The notes under the pieces: generated by a model
What the model saw: only the letters and a program-made list of their open reading frames with translations
Told to the model about the DNA's origin: nothing
Database searches by the model: none
Shown here: positions 1 to 7,108 of the stretch, in pieces
How the letters are laid out: every line of letters begins with the position of its first letter
Position numbering within the stretch: position 1 is the first letter of the stretch
Position numbers and translations under genes: made by a program
Origin: JAHJSY01 sp964557155
GTDB lineage: Bacteria; Patescibacteriota; Minisyncoccia; Minisyncoccales; GWA2-38-27
Direction: 5' to 3'
DNA length: 7,793 nucleotides
NCBI GenBank assembly: GCA_964557155.1
Contig: CAZKZC010000021.1
Span: forward strand, 1-7,793

Positions 1-1127
1 TCATGAGCGCTGTCTTAGAAAACACTAATCCGACTAAAACAGTTTTTGGATTCGCCTCTGTTAAAGACGAAAAAGGAGAAGAAATGCATAAATCAAAAGG
101 CAATGCTATTTGGTTTGATTCGGCAGTTGAGAAAATTGGAGCCGATCCAATGAGATGGATGTATGCTCGTCAGAATCCAGTTAATGATTTAAAATTTGGA
201 TTTAAATCGGCCGAAGAAATAAAGAGAAAATTGTTAACTCTCTGTAATGTTTATACCTTTTTCGACACTTATTGTTCTAAAGGAACCGGGTTCCTTTCGG
301 CTAAAAGGAACCCGGTTCCTTTAAACATTTTAGATAAGTGGATTTTATCTAAGTTTAATAATTTGGTTAAGAAAGTTACGAAAAATTTAGATAGTTATAA
401 TTCAATGACTGCCGTTTTAGCGATAGAAGATTTCTTTATTGAAGATTTATCTTTATGGTATGTTAGAAGATCAAGGAAAAGATTAAGAGAAGGAGAAACT
501 GGCACTTTCTATTATATATTACTTAATTTATCAAAACTTATTGCTCCAATAATGCCATTCTTTGCTGAAGAGATGTATAGTGATCTTAAGACAAAAGATA
601 TGCCTGAATCAGTCCACTTATGTGATTGGCCAAAAGCAGATAAAACAAATGATAAGCTTGAAGAAAAAATGAGGCAGGTTAGAAATATTGTAACATTAGC
701 TTTAGCTGAAAGAGCTGAACTTAAGATAAAGGTTAGACAACCTTTATCGGAATTAAGAATCATGAATCAGGAATTAAGAAGCGACGAAGAGCTGTTAGAT
801 CTTATAAAGCAAGAAGTAAATGTTAAAAACATTTCTTTTGATAAAAAATTAAAAAAAGCAGTTGAATTGGATACCAAGATTACTGAGGAATTAAAAAAAG
901 AAGGGGAGCATAGGGAGATGATTAGAAATGTAAATAAGATTAGAAAAGAAATGGGTTTAACTCCTAAAGATATTGTTATTATTGATTCTACTTTTGATGT
1001 TATAGATGTAGAACAATTCAAAAAAGAAGTCGGAGCTAAAGAATTCAGTGTTGAAAAACAGATATCTGGTGGTAGGGAAATAAAAATAAACAATCAAAAA
1101 TATCAAATAAAAATAACTAAACTCTAG
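1..1127 (+). CDS. ileS: Isoleucyl-tRNA synthetase, C-terminal part (5' end outside window)
   Basis: Class I aminoacyl-tRNA synthetase that charges tRNA-Ile in the cytoplasm. The frame is open to the window edge, and the first Met (base 3) falls inside the catalytic domain, so it is not the true start; the HIGH motif and editing domain must lie upstream. Residues below count from base 3. The KMSKS-loop region is at 27-34 (EMHKSKGN), followed by GADPMRWMYARQNP. The anticodon-binding helical domain runs from about 109 (LDKWILSKF) to 205, with the typical LWYVRRSRKR at 151-160. The tail holds the IKVRQPLSEL signature (242-251) and a REMIRNVNKIRKEMGL-like stretch, which match the C-terminal domain of archaeal/eukaryotic-type IleRS (DUF5915-like). 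This favours IleRS over ValRS or LeuRS. A palindromic 44-bp element encodes part of the linker at about residues 93-107. The recO gene follows after three bases, suggesting cotranscription. Confidence 0.9.
   Translation, partial: MSAVLENTNPTKTVFGFASVKDEKGEEMHKSKGNAIWFDSAVEKIGADPMRWMYARQNPVNDLKFGFKSAEEIKRKLLTLCNVYTFFDTYCSKGTGFLSAKRNPVPLNILDKWILSKFNNLVKKVTKNLDSYNSMTAVLAIEDFFIEDLSLWYVRRSRKRLREGETGTFYYILLNLSKLIAPIMPFFAEEMYSDLKTKDMPESVHLCDWPKADKTNDKLEEKMRQVRNIVTLALAERAELKIKVRQPLSELRIMNQELRSDEELLDLIKQEVNVKNISFDKKLKKAVELDTKITEELKKEGEHREMIRNVNKIRKEMGLTPKDIVIIDSTFDVIDVEQFKKEVGAKEFSVEKQISGGREIKINNQKYQIKITKL
279..322. repeat. Double palindrome (two 19-bp units) inside ileS
   Basis: Two 19-bp units (279-297 and 304-322) are separated by 6 bases. 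Each is a perfect odd palindrome: AAAGGAACC, one central base, then GGTTCCTTT. The centre is G in the first unit and C in the second, so the units are exact reverse complements and also direct repeats at a 25-bp period. The element is in frame and encodes roughly residues 93-107 of the ileS fragment, in the variable linker before the LDKWILSKF helix. Its GC-rich core stands out from the AT-rich surroundings. It looks like an inserted palindromic element of the kind known from Rickettsia ORFs, but whether it recurs in this genome cannot be seen here. Confidence 0.85.
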
Positions 1128-1130
1128 CTT

Positions 1131-1838
1131 ATGGCTATTCATTATAGGACAGAAGGGTATATATTGAAAAAGACTGATCTGCGAGAAGCAGATCAGCTTT
1201 TTACTATTTATACTAAGGATTATGGGAAGATAGATGTACTGGGAAGGGCAATTAGAAAGATTAAATCAAAACTTCGTTCAGGAGTGGAGCTTTTTTATTT
1301 ATCAGAAATAGAATTTATTCAAGGCAAGGCCTATAAAACATTAACAGATGCTATATTGATAAATAAATTTAAAGATATTAGAAATGACTTAGAAAAAACG
1401 AAAATAGCTGGTCAAATTGTAGAATCTTTAGATGGTTTAGTTAAGGCACCAGAACCCGACGAAAAAATCTGGAATCTGCTAAACAATTCCTTCAGCAAAC
1501 TTTGCCATAAGTCCGACTTATGCATAATTTATTATTATTTTTTGTGGAATTGTCTTTCTATTTTAGGTTATCAGATTAATCTTTATAATTGTGTTGCCTG
1601 CGAAAAGGATTTGGTCCCCTTAAAACTTTATTTTACTTCGGAGCATAGTGGAATCATGTGTGCTCAATGCTTTGATAAATCAAAAGATAGGGTAGATATT
1701 TCTCCGGAAACTGTGAAAATAATAAGGTTATTACTTGAAGGAGATTGGAATATATTATCAAAACTGAAAATAGACGAATCGCACAGACAAGAACTAGAAA
1801 AAATCTCTGGTCATTATCTAAAAAGCTTAGCTTCTTGA
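1131..1838 (+). CDS. recO: DNA repair protein RecO
   Basis: Recombination mediator of the RecFOR pathway. It binds single-stranded DNA and, with RecR, helps RecA replace SSB at gaps. The 235 residues match the usual RecO length. The N-terminal OB-fold region contains the family pattern GYILKKTDLREADQLFTIYTKDYGKI split over residues 9-34. A helical region follows, with FLWNCLSILGYQ around 137-148. A zinc-finger-like set of cysteines is visible at C154, C157, C177 and C180 (CVAC and CAQC), as in zinc-containing RecO proteins such as that of Deinococcus. The start is the first ATG, three bases after the ileS stop; it gives the expected N-terminus and has no Shine-Dalgarno sequence. Expression is probably by readthrough from ileS. 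Two hairpins lie in the coding sequence (1174-1202 and 1506-1522). The stop is TGA. Confidence 0.93.
   Translation: MAIHYRTEGYILKKTDLREADQLFTIYTKDYGKIDVLGRAIRKIKSKLRSGVELFYLSEIEFIQGKAYKTLTDAILINKFKDIRNDLEKTKIAGQIVESLDGLVKAPEPDEKIWNLLNNSFSKLCHKSDLCIIYYYFLWNCLSILGYQINLYNCVACEKDLVPLKLYFTSEHSGIMCAQCFDKSKDRVDISPETVKIIRLLLEGDWNILSKLKIDESHRQELEKISGHYLKSLAS
1174..1202 (+). other. Terminator-like hairpin within the recO 5' coding region
   Basis: A perfect 9-bp stem (CTGATCTGC at 1174-1182, GCAGATCAG at 1188-1196) with the five-base loop GAGAA is followed directly by C and five T (1197-1202). This resembles an intrinsic terminator, but it sits in codons 15-24 of recO, about 50 bases downstream of the ileS stop. 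It could lower recO expression relative to ileS. The encoded residues (TDLREADQLF) are conserved in RecO, so the symmetry may be partly accidental. The T run is short. Confidence 0.3.
1506..1522. repeat. 17-bp odd palindrome inside recO
   Basis: A perfect palindrome of eight bases, one central base and eight bases: CATAAGTC, C, GACTTATG. It is in frame and encodes part of the LCHKSDLC stretch (residues 124-131), in a loop ahead of the conserved FLWNCLSILGY helix. It shares the single-central-base architecture of the ileS palindromes but not their sequence. It may be a short inserted element or chance. Confidence 0.5.
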
Positions 1839-1863
1839 ATTCGAATTGGAGATGTAGTATAAT
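1835..1863 (+). promoter_or_regulatory. Sigma70-type promoter for the 1870-3477 gene
   Basis: TTGAAT at 1835-1840 (four of six matches to the -35 consensus) is followed by an ideal 17-bp spacer and a perfect TATAAT at 1858-1863. The -35 overlaps the recO TGA stop. Only six bases separate the -10 from the ATG at 1870, so transcription should begin at or next to the start codon, giving a leaderless mRNA. No Shine-Dalgarno sequence is present. Confidence 0.7.
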
Positions 1864-1869
1864 AAATAC

Positions 1870-3477
1870 ATGAAAAAAGTTGTTATTATCGTACTTATTT
1901 TAATGGGGATTCTTGGAATTGCTGGTTATTGGTATTGGCAAGGAAATCCTTTTTCTAAGGAAATATTAAAGTTAGAAATATTAGGGCCTAGCAATACTTC
2001 TGCCTCCAATGAAATTACCTACACAGTTAAGTATAAGAATAATGGAGATGTTCGGCTAGAAGAACCTCGTCTTATTTTTGAATTTCCAGAATATACTTTA
2101 TTGGCTGAAGGCGATTCAAGAAGAATTGAGATTGGCCCAGAAGAATTAGGCGATATTTATCCAGGAGAAGAGAAAACTTTTCAATTTAAAGGACGTCTTT
2201 TGGGAAAACAAGGAGATGTGAAAATAGCTAAAGCGATGCTTTCTTATATGCCAAAGAATTTACAAGCTCGCTATGAGTCGGAAACTACCTTTAGTACTAT
2301 AATAGATTCTGTTCCATTAACTTTTGATTTTGATTTACCCTCAAAGGTTGAGTCTGGAAGAGATTTTGATTTTTCATTGAATTATTTTTCAAGCTCAGAT
2401 CAGCCGTTAACTAATTTGAGTATAAAAATAGAATATCCCGAAGGATTTGAATTTTTAAATAGTAAACCTTCTGGAATTGATAAAACAGAATGGGAAATAC
2501 CTTTTTTAAATAGAGCCGACGGTGGGAGGGTAGAAATTAAAGGGAAATTATTAGGTGAGCTTAGAGAGTATAAGATATTTAAGGCGATTATTGGTATTTG
2601 GCGAGATGATGAATTTATTGTTCTTAAGGAAGCTACAAGAGGAACAGAAATTACTAAACCACAGCTTTCTGTTTTTCAGCTGATAAATGGACAAAATAAT
2701 TACATTGCTAGTCCTGGCGATATTTTACATTACGAAATTTTCTTTAGAAATATTAGTGATGAGCCATTTCAAGATTTGTTTTTAGCCGTTTCTCTAGATG
2801 GTCTTGGTTTTGATTACGATACTATTAAAGTTGACTCGGGCCAATTTAAAAAGGGGGATCATTCTATTATGTGGGATTGGAGAAGTGTTTCCAAGCTCAA
2901 ATTTTTATCAAGAGGAGAAGAGGGAAAAGTTGAATTTTGGGTTGATTTAAGAGACAATTGGGATAACGGAGGTACTCTAAAAACATCAGTTTTAGTTTCT
3001 GAAATAAAAGAAGAGTTTGAAACGAAAGTAAATTCTAAATTAGAAATTGCCCAAAAAGCGGATTATAATGATGAAGTCTTTGGAAATTCTGGTCCTAATC
3101 CACCGGAGGTTGGACAAGAAACTACCTATACTGTTGTTTGGCAGATGAACAATTCTTTTAATAATGTTAACAATGTAAGAGTAAAAGCAGTTTTGCCATC
3201 AAGTGTTAAATTGACTGGGAAGATTTTTCCTGAAAGCGAGTCATCAAAGTTTGCCTATGATAGTGGAAGCAGAGAAGTTGTCTGGATGATCAGCGATGTT
3301 GAAAAAGGAGCTTTTTCAAGTATCGCCTTTCAAGTCTCTTTAAATCCGAATGCTAGTCAAATAGGTCAAACAGCTACTATTATTAATAAAGCAGTAATTA
3401 GTGGAGAAGATCAATGGACAGAAGTTTTTGTTAATAACACTTCGCCCACAGTAAAAACCGATTCTGTGGTAAAATAA
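1870..3477 (+). CDS. Membrane-anchored DUF11-like beta-sandwich repeat protein
   Basis: Probably a cell-surface protein of unknown specific role. Residues 1-3 are MKK, and 4-22 form one hydrophobic segment (VVIIVLILMGILGIAGYWY) that is an uncleaved anchor or signal sequence; the rest would be outside the membrane. About four Ig-like/DUF11-like modules follow, at roughly 33-145, 148-262, 264-388 and 390-525. Modules 1 and 2 are clearly related: FKGRLLGKQGDVKIAKAMLSY (106-126, with one-letter breaks) parallels IKGKLLGELREYKIFKAIIGI (223-243). Module 4 carries GPNPPEVGQETTYTVVWQ (408-425), the strand pattern usual in DUF11-type repeats. There is no visible enzyme motif and no sortase signal, and cysteine is absent. 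It has its own promoter, and its stop is four bases before glyS. A structural or adhesive surface role is inferred only from architecture. Confidence 0.88.
   Translation: MKKVVIIVLILMGILGIAGYWYWQGNPFSKEILKLEILGPSNTSASNEITYTVKYKNNGDVRLEEPRLIFEFPEYTLLAEGDSRRIEIGPEELGDIYPGEEKTFQFKGRLLGKQGDVKIAKAMLSYMPKNLQARYESETTFSTIIDSVPLTFDFDLPSKVESGRDFDFSLNYFSSSDQPLTNLSIKIEYPEGFEFLNSKPSGIDKTEWEIPFLNRADGGRVEIKGKLLGELREYKIFKAIIGIWRDDEFIVLKEATRGTEITKPQLSVFQLINGQNNYIASPGDILHYEIFFRNISDEPFQDLFLAVSLDGLGFDYDTIKVDSGQFKKGDHSIMWDWRSVSKLKFLSRGEEGKVEFWVDLRDNWDNGGTLKTSVLVSEIKEEFETKVNSKLEIAQKADYNDEVFGNSGPNPPEVGQETTYTVVWQMNNSFNNVNNVRVKAVLPSSVKLTGKIFPESESSKFAYDSGSREVVWMISDVEKGAFSSIAFQVSLNPNASQIGQTATIINKAVISGEDQWTEVFVNNTSPTVKTDSVVK
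3467..3475 (+). promoter_or_regulatory. Extended -10 promoter for glyS and the genes behind it
   Basis: TGG followed by TAAAAT (3470-3475) forms an extended -10 motif (TGnTAtaAT type, one mismatch in the hexamer). It ends exactly six bases before the glyS ATG at 3482, the same spacing as at 1858-1870. No good -35 is visible, which an extended -10 can tolerate. It overlaps the last codons of the preceding gene. If used, the glyS transcript would be leaderless; cotranscription from 1870 is also possible. Confidence 0.45.
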
Positions 3478-3481
3478 ACTA

Positions 3482-4771
3482 ATGGATAATTTAATGCAAA
3501 AAATTGTTAGCTTTAGCAAAAGAAGGGGATTCATCTTTCCTTCTTCTGAAATCTATGGAGGATTTGGGTCTTGTTATGACTTCGGCCCCTTAGGTGTGGA
3601 GATGAGAAATAATATTAAAAAGGCTTGGTGGAATGAAATGACCAAAAAGCAAAATGATATCGTTGGTTTAGATGCTTCTATTCTAATGAATCCAAGGGTT
3701 TGGGAGGCATCGGGTCATTTGAGTGCTGGTTTTGCTGACGAACTTGTAGAGTGTAAAAAATGCCATCATCGTTTTAGAAAAGATTTTATTAAAGACAAGT
3801 GTCCAGATTGCGGAGGAGTATTTACTGAAGCCAAGAAGTTTAATTTAATGATGAAAACATCGGTTGGGCCCGTTGAAGATGATGTGTCTATAGCATATTT
3901 AAGACCTGAAACTTGTCAGGGAATATATGTTAATTTCAAGAATATAATGCAATCAATGCGTCTAAAGATTCCTTTTGGAATTGCTCAAATTGGCAAGGCC
4001 TTTAGAAATGAAATTAATCCCAAGGACTTTATATTCAGAACTCGGGAATTTGAACAAATGGAAATGCAATGGTTTTGTGAACCTCAAAAAGCTGATAAGT
4101 TTTTTGAATATTGGTTGAAACAAAGATTGAATTGGTATTACAAATTAGGAATAAATAAAAAGAACCTAAGAACTTATGAGGTTCCTAAAAAAGAGTTAGC
4201 TCATTATGCCAAAAGAGCAGTTGATATTGAGTATAAGTTTCCTTTTGGTTGGAAAGAAATTGAGGGAGTCCATAACAGGGGAGATTGGGATTTATCTAAT
4301 CATTCAAAATATAGTGGAGAGGATTTGAAAAATGAAGATTATTTCCCTTACATTATAGAAACATCAGTTGGTGCTGATAGAAGCTTATTTGCGTTCTTAA
4401 CAGATGCTTATCAAGAGGTTGAAGGTGGAAGAAGTGGAAAGACAGATACAGAGATATTTCTTGAAATCAACAGAAGCTTAGCTCCTGTAAAAATGGCCGT
4501 CCTTCCATTGGTTAAGAATAAGCCAGAAATAGTTAAAAAAGCTAAAGAGATTTACAAATTGTTAAAAACAGAGTTCGTAACTCTTTATGATCAAACAGGA
4601 TCTATTGGTCGTCGTTATCGTCGTTTAGATGAGATTGGTTGTCTTTTTGCTGTCACTGTGGACTTTGATACTTTAAAAGATGACGCAGTCACCATTCGCG
4701 ATCGCGACACTATGAAACAACAAAGAATAAAAATAAAAGAACTATCTGAATGTTTAAGAAAACAACTTTAG
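3482..4771 (+). CDS. glyS: Glycyl-tRNA synthetase, alpha2 type
   Basis: Class II synthetase that attaches glycine to tRNA-Gly; it is the homodimeric single-chain type, not the alpha2beta2 GlyQS type. Residues 14-40 hold RRGFIFPSSEIYGG and the motif 1 region (GPLGVEMRNNIKKAWW, 35-50). A zinc-ribbon-like insert has cysteines 91, 94, 107 and 110 (CKKC, CPDC). RPETCQGIYVNF is at 141-152. Motif 2 starts at FRNE (174-177) and continues to FRTREFEQMEMQWF (185-198). Motif 3 contains GADRSLFAFL (297-306). The C-terminal anticodon-binding domain runs from LAPVKMAVLPLV (333-344) to TIRDRDTMKQQRI (404-416). At 429 residues it is shorter than Thermus GlyRS (about 500) but has all core motifs. ATG 3482 is chosen because of the promoter spacing; Met5 (3494) is an alternative. 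Its 3' end overlaps the peptidase gene by 22 bases. Confidence 0.97.
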   Translation: MDNLMQKIVSFSKRRGFIFPSSEIYGGFGSCYDFGPLGVEMRNNIKKAWWNEMTKKQNDIVGLDASILMNPRVWEASGHLSAGFADELVECKKCHHRFRKDFIKDKCPDCGGVFTEAKKFNLMMKTSVGPVEDDVSIAYLRPETCQGIYVNFKNIMQSMRLKIPFGIAQIGKAFRNEINPKDFIFRTREFEQMEMQWFCEPQKADKFFEYWLKQRLNWYYKLGINKKNLRTYEVPKKELAHYAKRAVDIEYKFPFGWKEIEGVHNRGDWDLSNHSKYSGEDLKNEDYFPYIIETSVGADRSLFAFLTDAYQEVEGGRSGKTDTEIFLEINRSLAPVKMAVLPLVKNKPEIVKKAKEIYKLLKTEFVTLYDQTGSIGRRYRRLDEIGCLFAVTVDFDTLKDDAVTIRDRDTMKQQRIKIKELSECLRKQL

Positions 4772-6030
4772 AGAATGGGTTGAAGATAATTACCGTTCCT
4801 CAGAAGGGGACGCAAGCAGTAACGGTTTTAGTTTTGGTTGGAACTGGTTCTAAATATGAAAAAAGAGAGACAAGTGGCATATCGCATTTATTAGAACACT
4901 TGTTATTTAAGGGAACTGAAAAAAGACCTAATCAGATTTCTATTTCTGAGCCATTGGACAGGGTGGGTGGAATATATAACGCTTTTACGGGAGAAGATTA
5001 CACTGGCTATTTTGCCAAGGTTGATGCTAGGCATTTTAATTTAGCTCTAGATGTCATTTCAGATATTTATTTAAATTCTAAAATAGATTCTAAAGAAATT
5101 CAGAAAGAAAAAGCAGTTATTGTTGAAGAGATCAATATGTATTTTGATCATCCTTCTTCTTATGTTCAAAGTTTATGGAATAGAATACTATACGGTGATC
5201 AGCCAGCTGGATGGGATATTGCTGGAACTAAAGAAAGTGTCTTAGGCATTTCTAGAAAACAAATTATTGATTATATGAATACTCAATATTCGGGAAAGAA
5301 CACCATTGTTTGCATTGCTGGTAACATTTCTGAGAATGTAGAGGCAAAAGTTAAAAAGTATTTTTCTAAAATCAGTACGGAAAATATAGTTGATAAATCT
5401 CCTGTTATTGAAAAACAAATTCAACCAGAATGCCTTACTTATTATAAGGATACCGATCAAACACATTTCTGTTTGGGAGTTAGGGGATATGATCTTTCTG
5501 ATCCTAGAAGATTTGCCTTAGAGCTACTTGGTTCAATCCTGGGAGGAATGATGAGTTCGCGTTTATTTATTAAAGTAAGAGAACAATTAGGATTAGCTTA
5601 TTATGTTAGGACAGCTGTTTCGGCTGATCCCGATACAGGATTTTTAGTAACCCAAGCCGGAGTTGATAACAAAAGAATAGATAAGGCCGTCACGGTTATT
5701 TTAGAAGAATATAAGAAGATAAGTCAGAAAAAGATTTCTGCCGATGAGCTCAAGAAAGCCAAAGATCATTATAAGGGAAAGATGGCATTGCTTTTTGAGG
5801 CCTCTGACGCTCAAGCATCTTTTTATGGGGCTCAAGAACTTTTAGAAAAAAGAATTTTAACTCCGGAGCAAATATATGCTAAAATTAATAAAGTAAGCAT
5901 TAATGATATTTTGGAGGTCAGTAAGGATATCTTTAAGTCGGAAAAACTTAACTTAGCTTTGATCGGCCCATTTAAGGATAAGACTAGATTCCAAAATATC
6001 CTAAATACATGGATAACGAAAAAATCTTAG
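4750..6030 (+). CDS. M16 family zinc peptidase (processing-peptidase/PqqL-like)
   Basis: Predicted zinc metallopeptidase of the insulinase/mitochondrial processing peptidase family. The inverted zinc motif HxxEH is intact at H46-L-L-E49-H50 (SGISHLLEHLLFKGT). The distal zinc-ligand glutamate fits E127 in KAVIVEEINMY, 77 residues after H50, the expected spacing. The second half (about 170-420) is the inactive M16 C-terminal domain, with GGMMSSRLF followed by VREQLGLAYYV (265-286 region), including the conserved Arg and Tyr that contact substrate. The length of 426 residues is normal for a one-unit bacterial M16 protein. No signal peptide is visible, so it is probably cytoplasmic; the substrate is unknown. 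The start MFKKTTLENGL matches the family N-terminus and lies 22 bases inside glyS, pointing to translational coupling. It also overlaps the next gene by 22 bases. Confidence 0.95.
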   Translation: MFKKTTLENGLKIITVPQKGTQAVTVLVLVGTGSKYEKRETSGISHLLEHLLFKGTEKRPNQISISEPLDRVGGIYNAFTGEDYTGYFAKVDARHFNLALDVISDIYLNSKIDSKEIQKEKAVIVEEINMYFDHPSSYVQSLWNRILYGDQPAGWDIAGTKESVLGISRKQIIDYMNTQYSGKNTIVCIAGNISENVEAKVKKYFSKISTENIVDKSPVIEKQIQPECLTYYKDTDQTHFCLGVRGYDLSDPRRFALELLGSILGGMMSSRLFIKVREQLGLAYYVRTAVSADPDTGFLVTQAGVDNKRIDKAVTVILEEYKKISQKKISADELKKAKDHYKGKMALLFEASDAQASFYGAQELLEKRILTPEQIYAKINKVSINDILEVSKDIFKSEKLNLALIGPFKDKTRFQNILNTWITKKS

Positions 6031-7037
6031 ATATCTCATGGAGAACAATAGCAAAAATATCTATCACTATTGCTTTGTTTTATCTTCTTTTCTCGGTAAG
6101 AAATATTTTGATTTGGTTTATTTTTGCTTTGACGATCTCGGTTTTATTTAACCCGGTAATCAATTTTTTACAAACCAAAAAAATACCGCGAGGATTAGCA
6201 GTCGTTCTTATCTATGTTGGATCGTTTGGGATATTAAGCATATTATTGTTTATGATGGTTCCAATATTCATTACTGAAATTCAAGCATTTTTAAATAACT
6301 TTCCAGAATATTTTGAAAAGATATCGCCACCATTGAAGGGGCTTGGGTTTGAAGCTTTTTCAAGCTTGGAAAGTTTTTTAACATCGCTAGGAAGCACATT
6401 AGAAGGAATGGCTCAGAATATTTTTGTTGCCTTGTTCTCTATTTTTGGGGGAGTCTTCACTACTTTGTTTGTTATTATCACTGCTATATTTTTATCTTTA
6501 GAAGAGAGGGGTGTAGAGAGATCTTTAATGCTTCTGTTCCCCAAGAAATATGAAAATCAAGTTATGAGTGTTTGGGCAAGGTGTCAAAAAAAGGTATCAG
6601 GATGGTTTGGTGCTAGGATATTAGCATCTCTTTTTGTTGGCGTTGTTTCCTATATTGTTTTTTTAATATTTAATGTTAAATATCCATTTACATTAGCTTT
6701 ATTTGCTGGAGTGTTTAACTTTATTCCGTATATAGGACCATTGTTAACAGCAGTTATTTTATTTGTTGTTATTTTCCCATCGGATCAATTTAAAGCAATT
6801 ATAACTTTAATTGCTTTTGGAGCAATTCAACAAATTGAAAATACGATATTATCTCCACTTCTAATGAAAAAATTCGTTGGTCTACCACCAGCTTTAGTTT
6901 TAGTTTCTTTGGTTGTTGGTGGAAATCTCTGGGGTCTGCTCGGGGCAGTTTTAGCAGTTCCTCTTTTTGGCATATTCTTTGAGTTCTTCAAAGAATTTCT
7001 TCAAAGGAGGCGTGACAAAAAAGTCGTAGTAGTTTAA
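6009..7037 (+). CDS. AI-2E family integral membrane protein
   Basis: Polytopic membrane protein of the AI-2E/PerM family (PF01594). Members have been linked to autoinducer-2 export or Na+/H+ antiport, but the substrate here cannot be told. Hydrophobic segments are visible at about 13-28, 31-52, 62-88, 138-164, 204-222, 226-255, 262-272 and 295-328. Family hallmarks include PFTLALFAGVFNFIPYIGPL (226-245), QQIENTILSPLLM (274-286) and GLPPALVLVSLVVGG (291-305) followed by WGLLGAVLAVPL (308-319). The 342 residues match the usual length. The tail is basic (RRRDKK) and likely cytoplasmic. The start MDNEKILDISWRTI lies inside the peptidase gene, so expression depends on the glyS-peptidase transcript. 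The final codons contain AAAGGAGG (7003-7010), a perfect Shine-Dalgarno-like string that serves no visible gene. Confidence 0.93.
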   Translation: MDNEKILDISWRTIAKISITIALFYLLFSVRNILIWFIFALTISVLFNPVINFLQTKKIPRGLAVVLIYVGSFGILSILLFMMVPIFITEIQAFLNNFPEYFEKISPPLKGLGFEAFSSLESFLTSLGSTLEGMAQNIFVALFSIFGGVFTTLFVIITAIFLSLEERGVERSLMLLFPKKYENQVMSVWARCQKKVSGWFGARILASLFVGVVSYIVFLIFNVKYPFTLALFAGVFNFIPYIGPLLTAVILFVVIFPSDQFKAIITLIAFGAIQQIENTILSPLLMKKFVGLPPALVLVSLVVGGNLWGLLGAVLAVPLFGIFFEFFKEFLQRRRDKKVVVV

Positions 7038-7067
7038 ATAGAAAGAAACAAAAAAGATTTGAATCTA

Positions 7068-7098
7068 TTGATCATAAATACTCACGATCGTGGATATT
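7068..7098 (+). promoter_or_regulatory. Candidate promoter overlapping the 5' palindrome
   Basis: TTGATC (7068-7073) and GATATT (7093-7098, four of six matches to TATAAT) are 19 bp apart, a long but possible spacing. Transcription would start near 7105, giving a short leader with GGGA before the ATG at 7116. The whole element is covered by the palindrome, so a protein bound there would block it. The match is weak. Confidence 0.25.
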
Positions 7099-7108
7099 TG
7101 TGATTCGG
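7071..7108. repeat. 5' palindrome, copy 1, upstream of the Cas2-fold gene
   Basis: An imperfect palindrome centred between 7087 and 7088 on CACGATCGTG. Of 17 base pairs between 7071 and 7104, 14 are Watson-Crick, two are G-T and one is C-A. Bases 7076-7108 match 7686-7718 (copy 2) at 31 of 33 positions; the only difference is GA for AG at 7093-7094, which breaks the symmetry here. It ends seven bases before the ATG of the gene at 7116, a position suited to an operator or an element end. Confidence 0.85.

Noticed and set aside
512..1142. Open frames on the minus strand opposite ileS, and others opposite the GlyRS, M16 and Cas2-fold genes
   Set aside because: They lie antisense to genes with clear family motifs, encode low-complexity hydrophobic peptides, and show no recognisable domain.
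4162..4185. Inverted repeat GAACCT / AGGTTC in glyS resembling the ileS palindrome arms
   Set aside because: The arms are only six or seven bases, with a large loop, and the encoded residues fit the GlyRS family, so chance is the simpler explanation.
4697..4706. GC-rich palindrome CGCGATCGCG in glyS, with the same CGATCG core as the 3' palindromes
   Set aside because: It encodes the conserved IRDRDT motif of GlyRS and is only 10 bp. The shared core is six bases, and the flanks differ.
6974..6996. Nine-bp AT-rich inverted repeat (ATTCTTTGA, TCAAAGAAT) near the end of the AI-2E gene
   Set aside because: It encodes a Phe/Lys/Glu-rich helix (FFEFFKEF), where such symmetry arises easily. It is AT-rich, lies 40 bases before the stop, and is followed by no convincing T run.
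7003..7010. Perfect Shine-Dalgarno-like AAAGGAGG
   Set aside because: It is two AGG arginine codons in context. The GTG just after it opens only five codons before a stop, and no other start lies at a proper distance.
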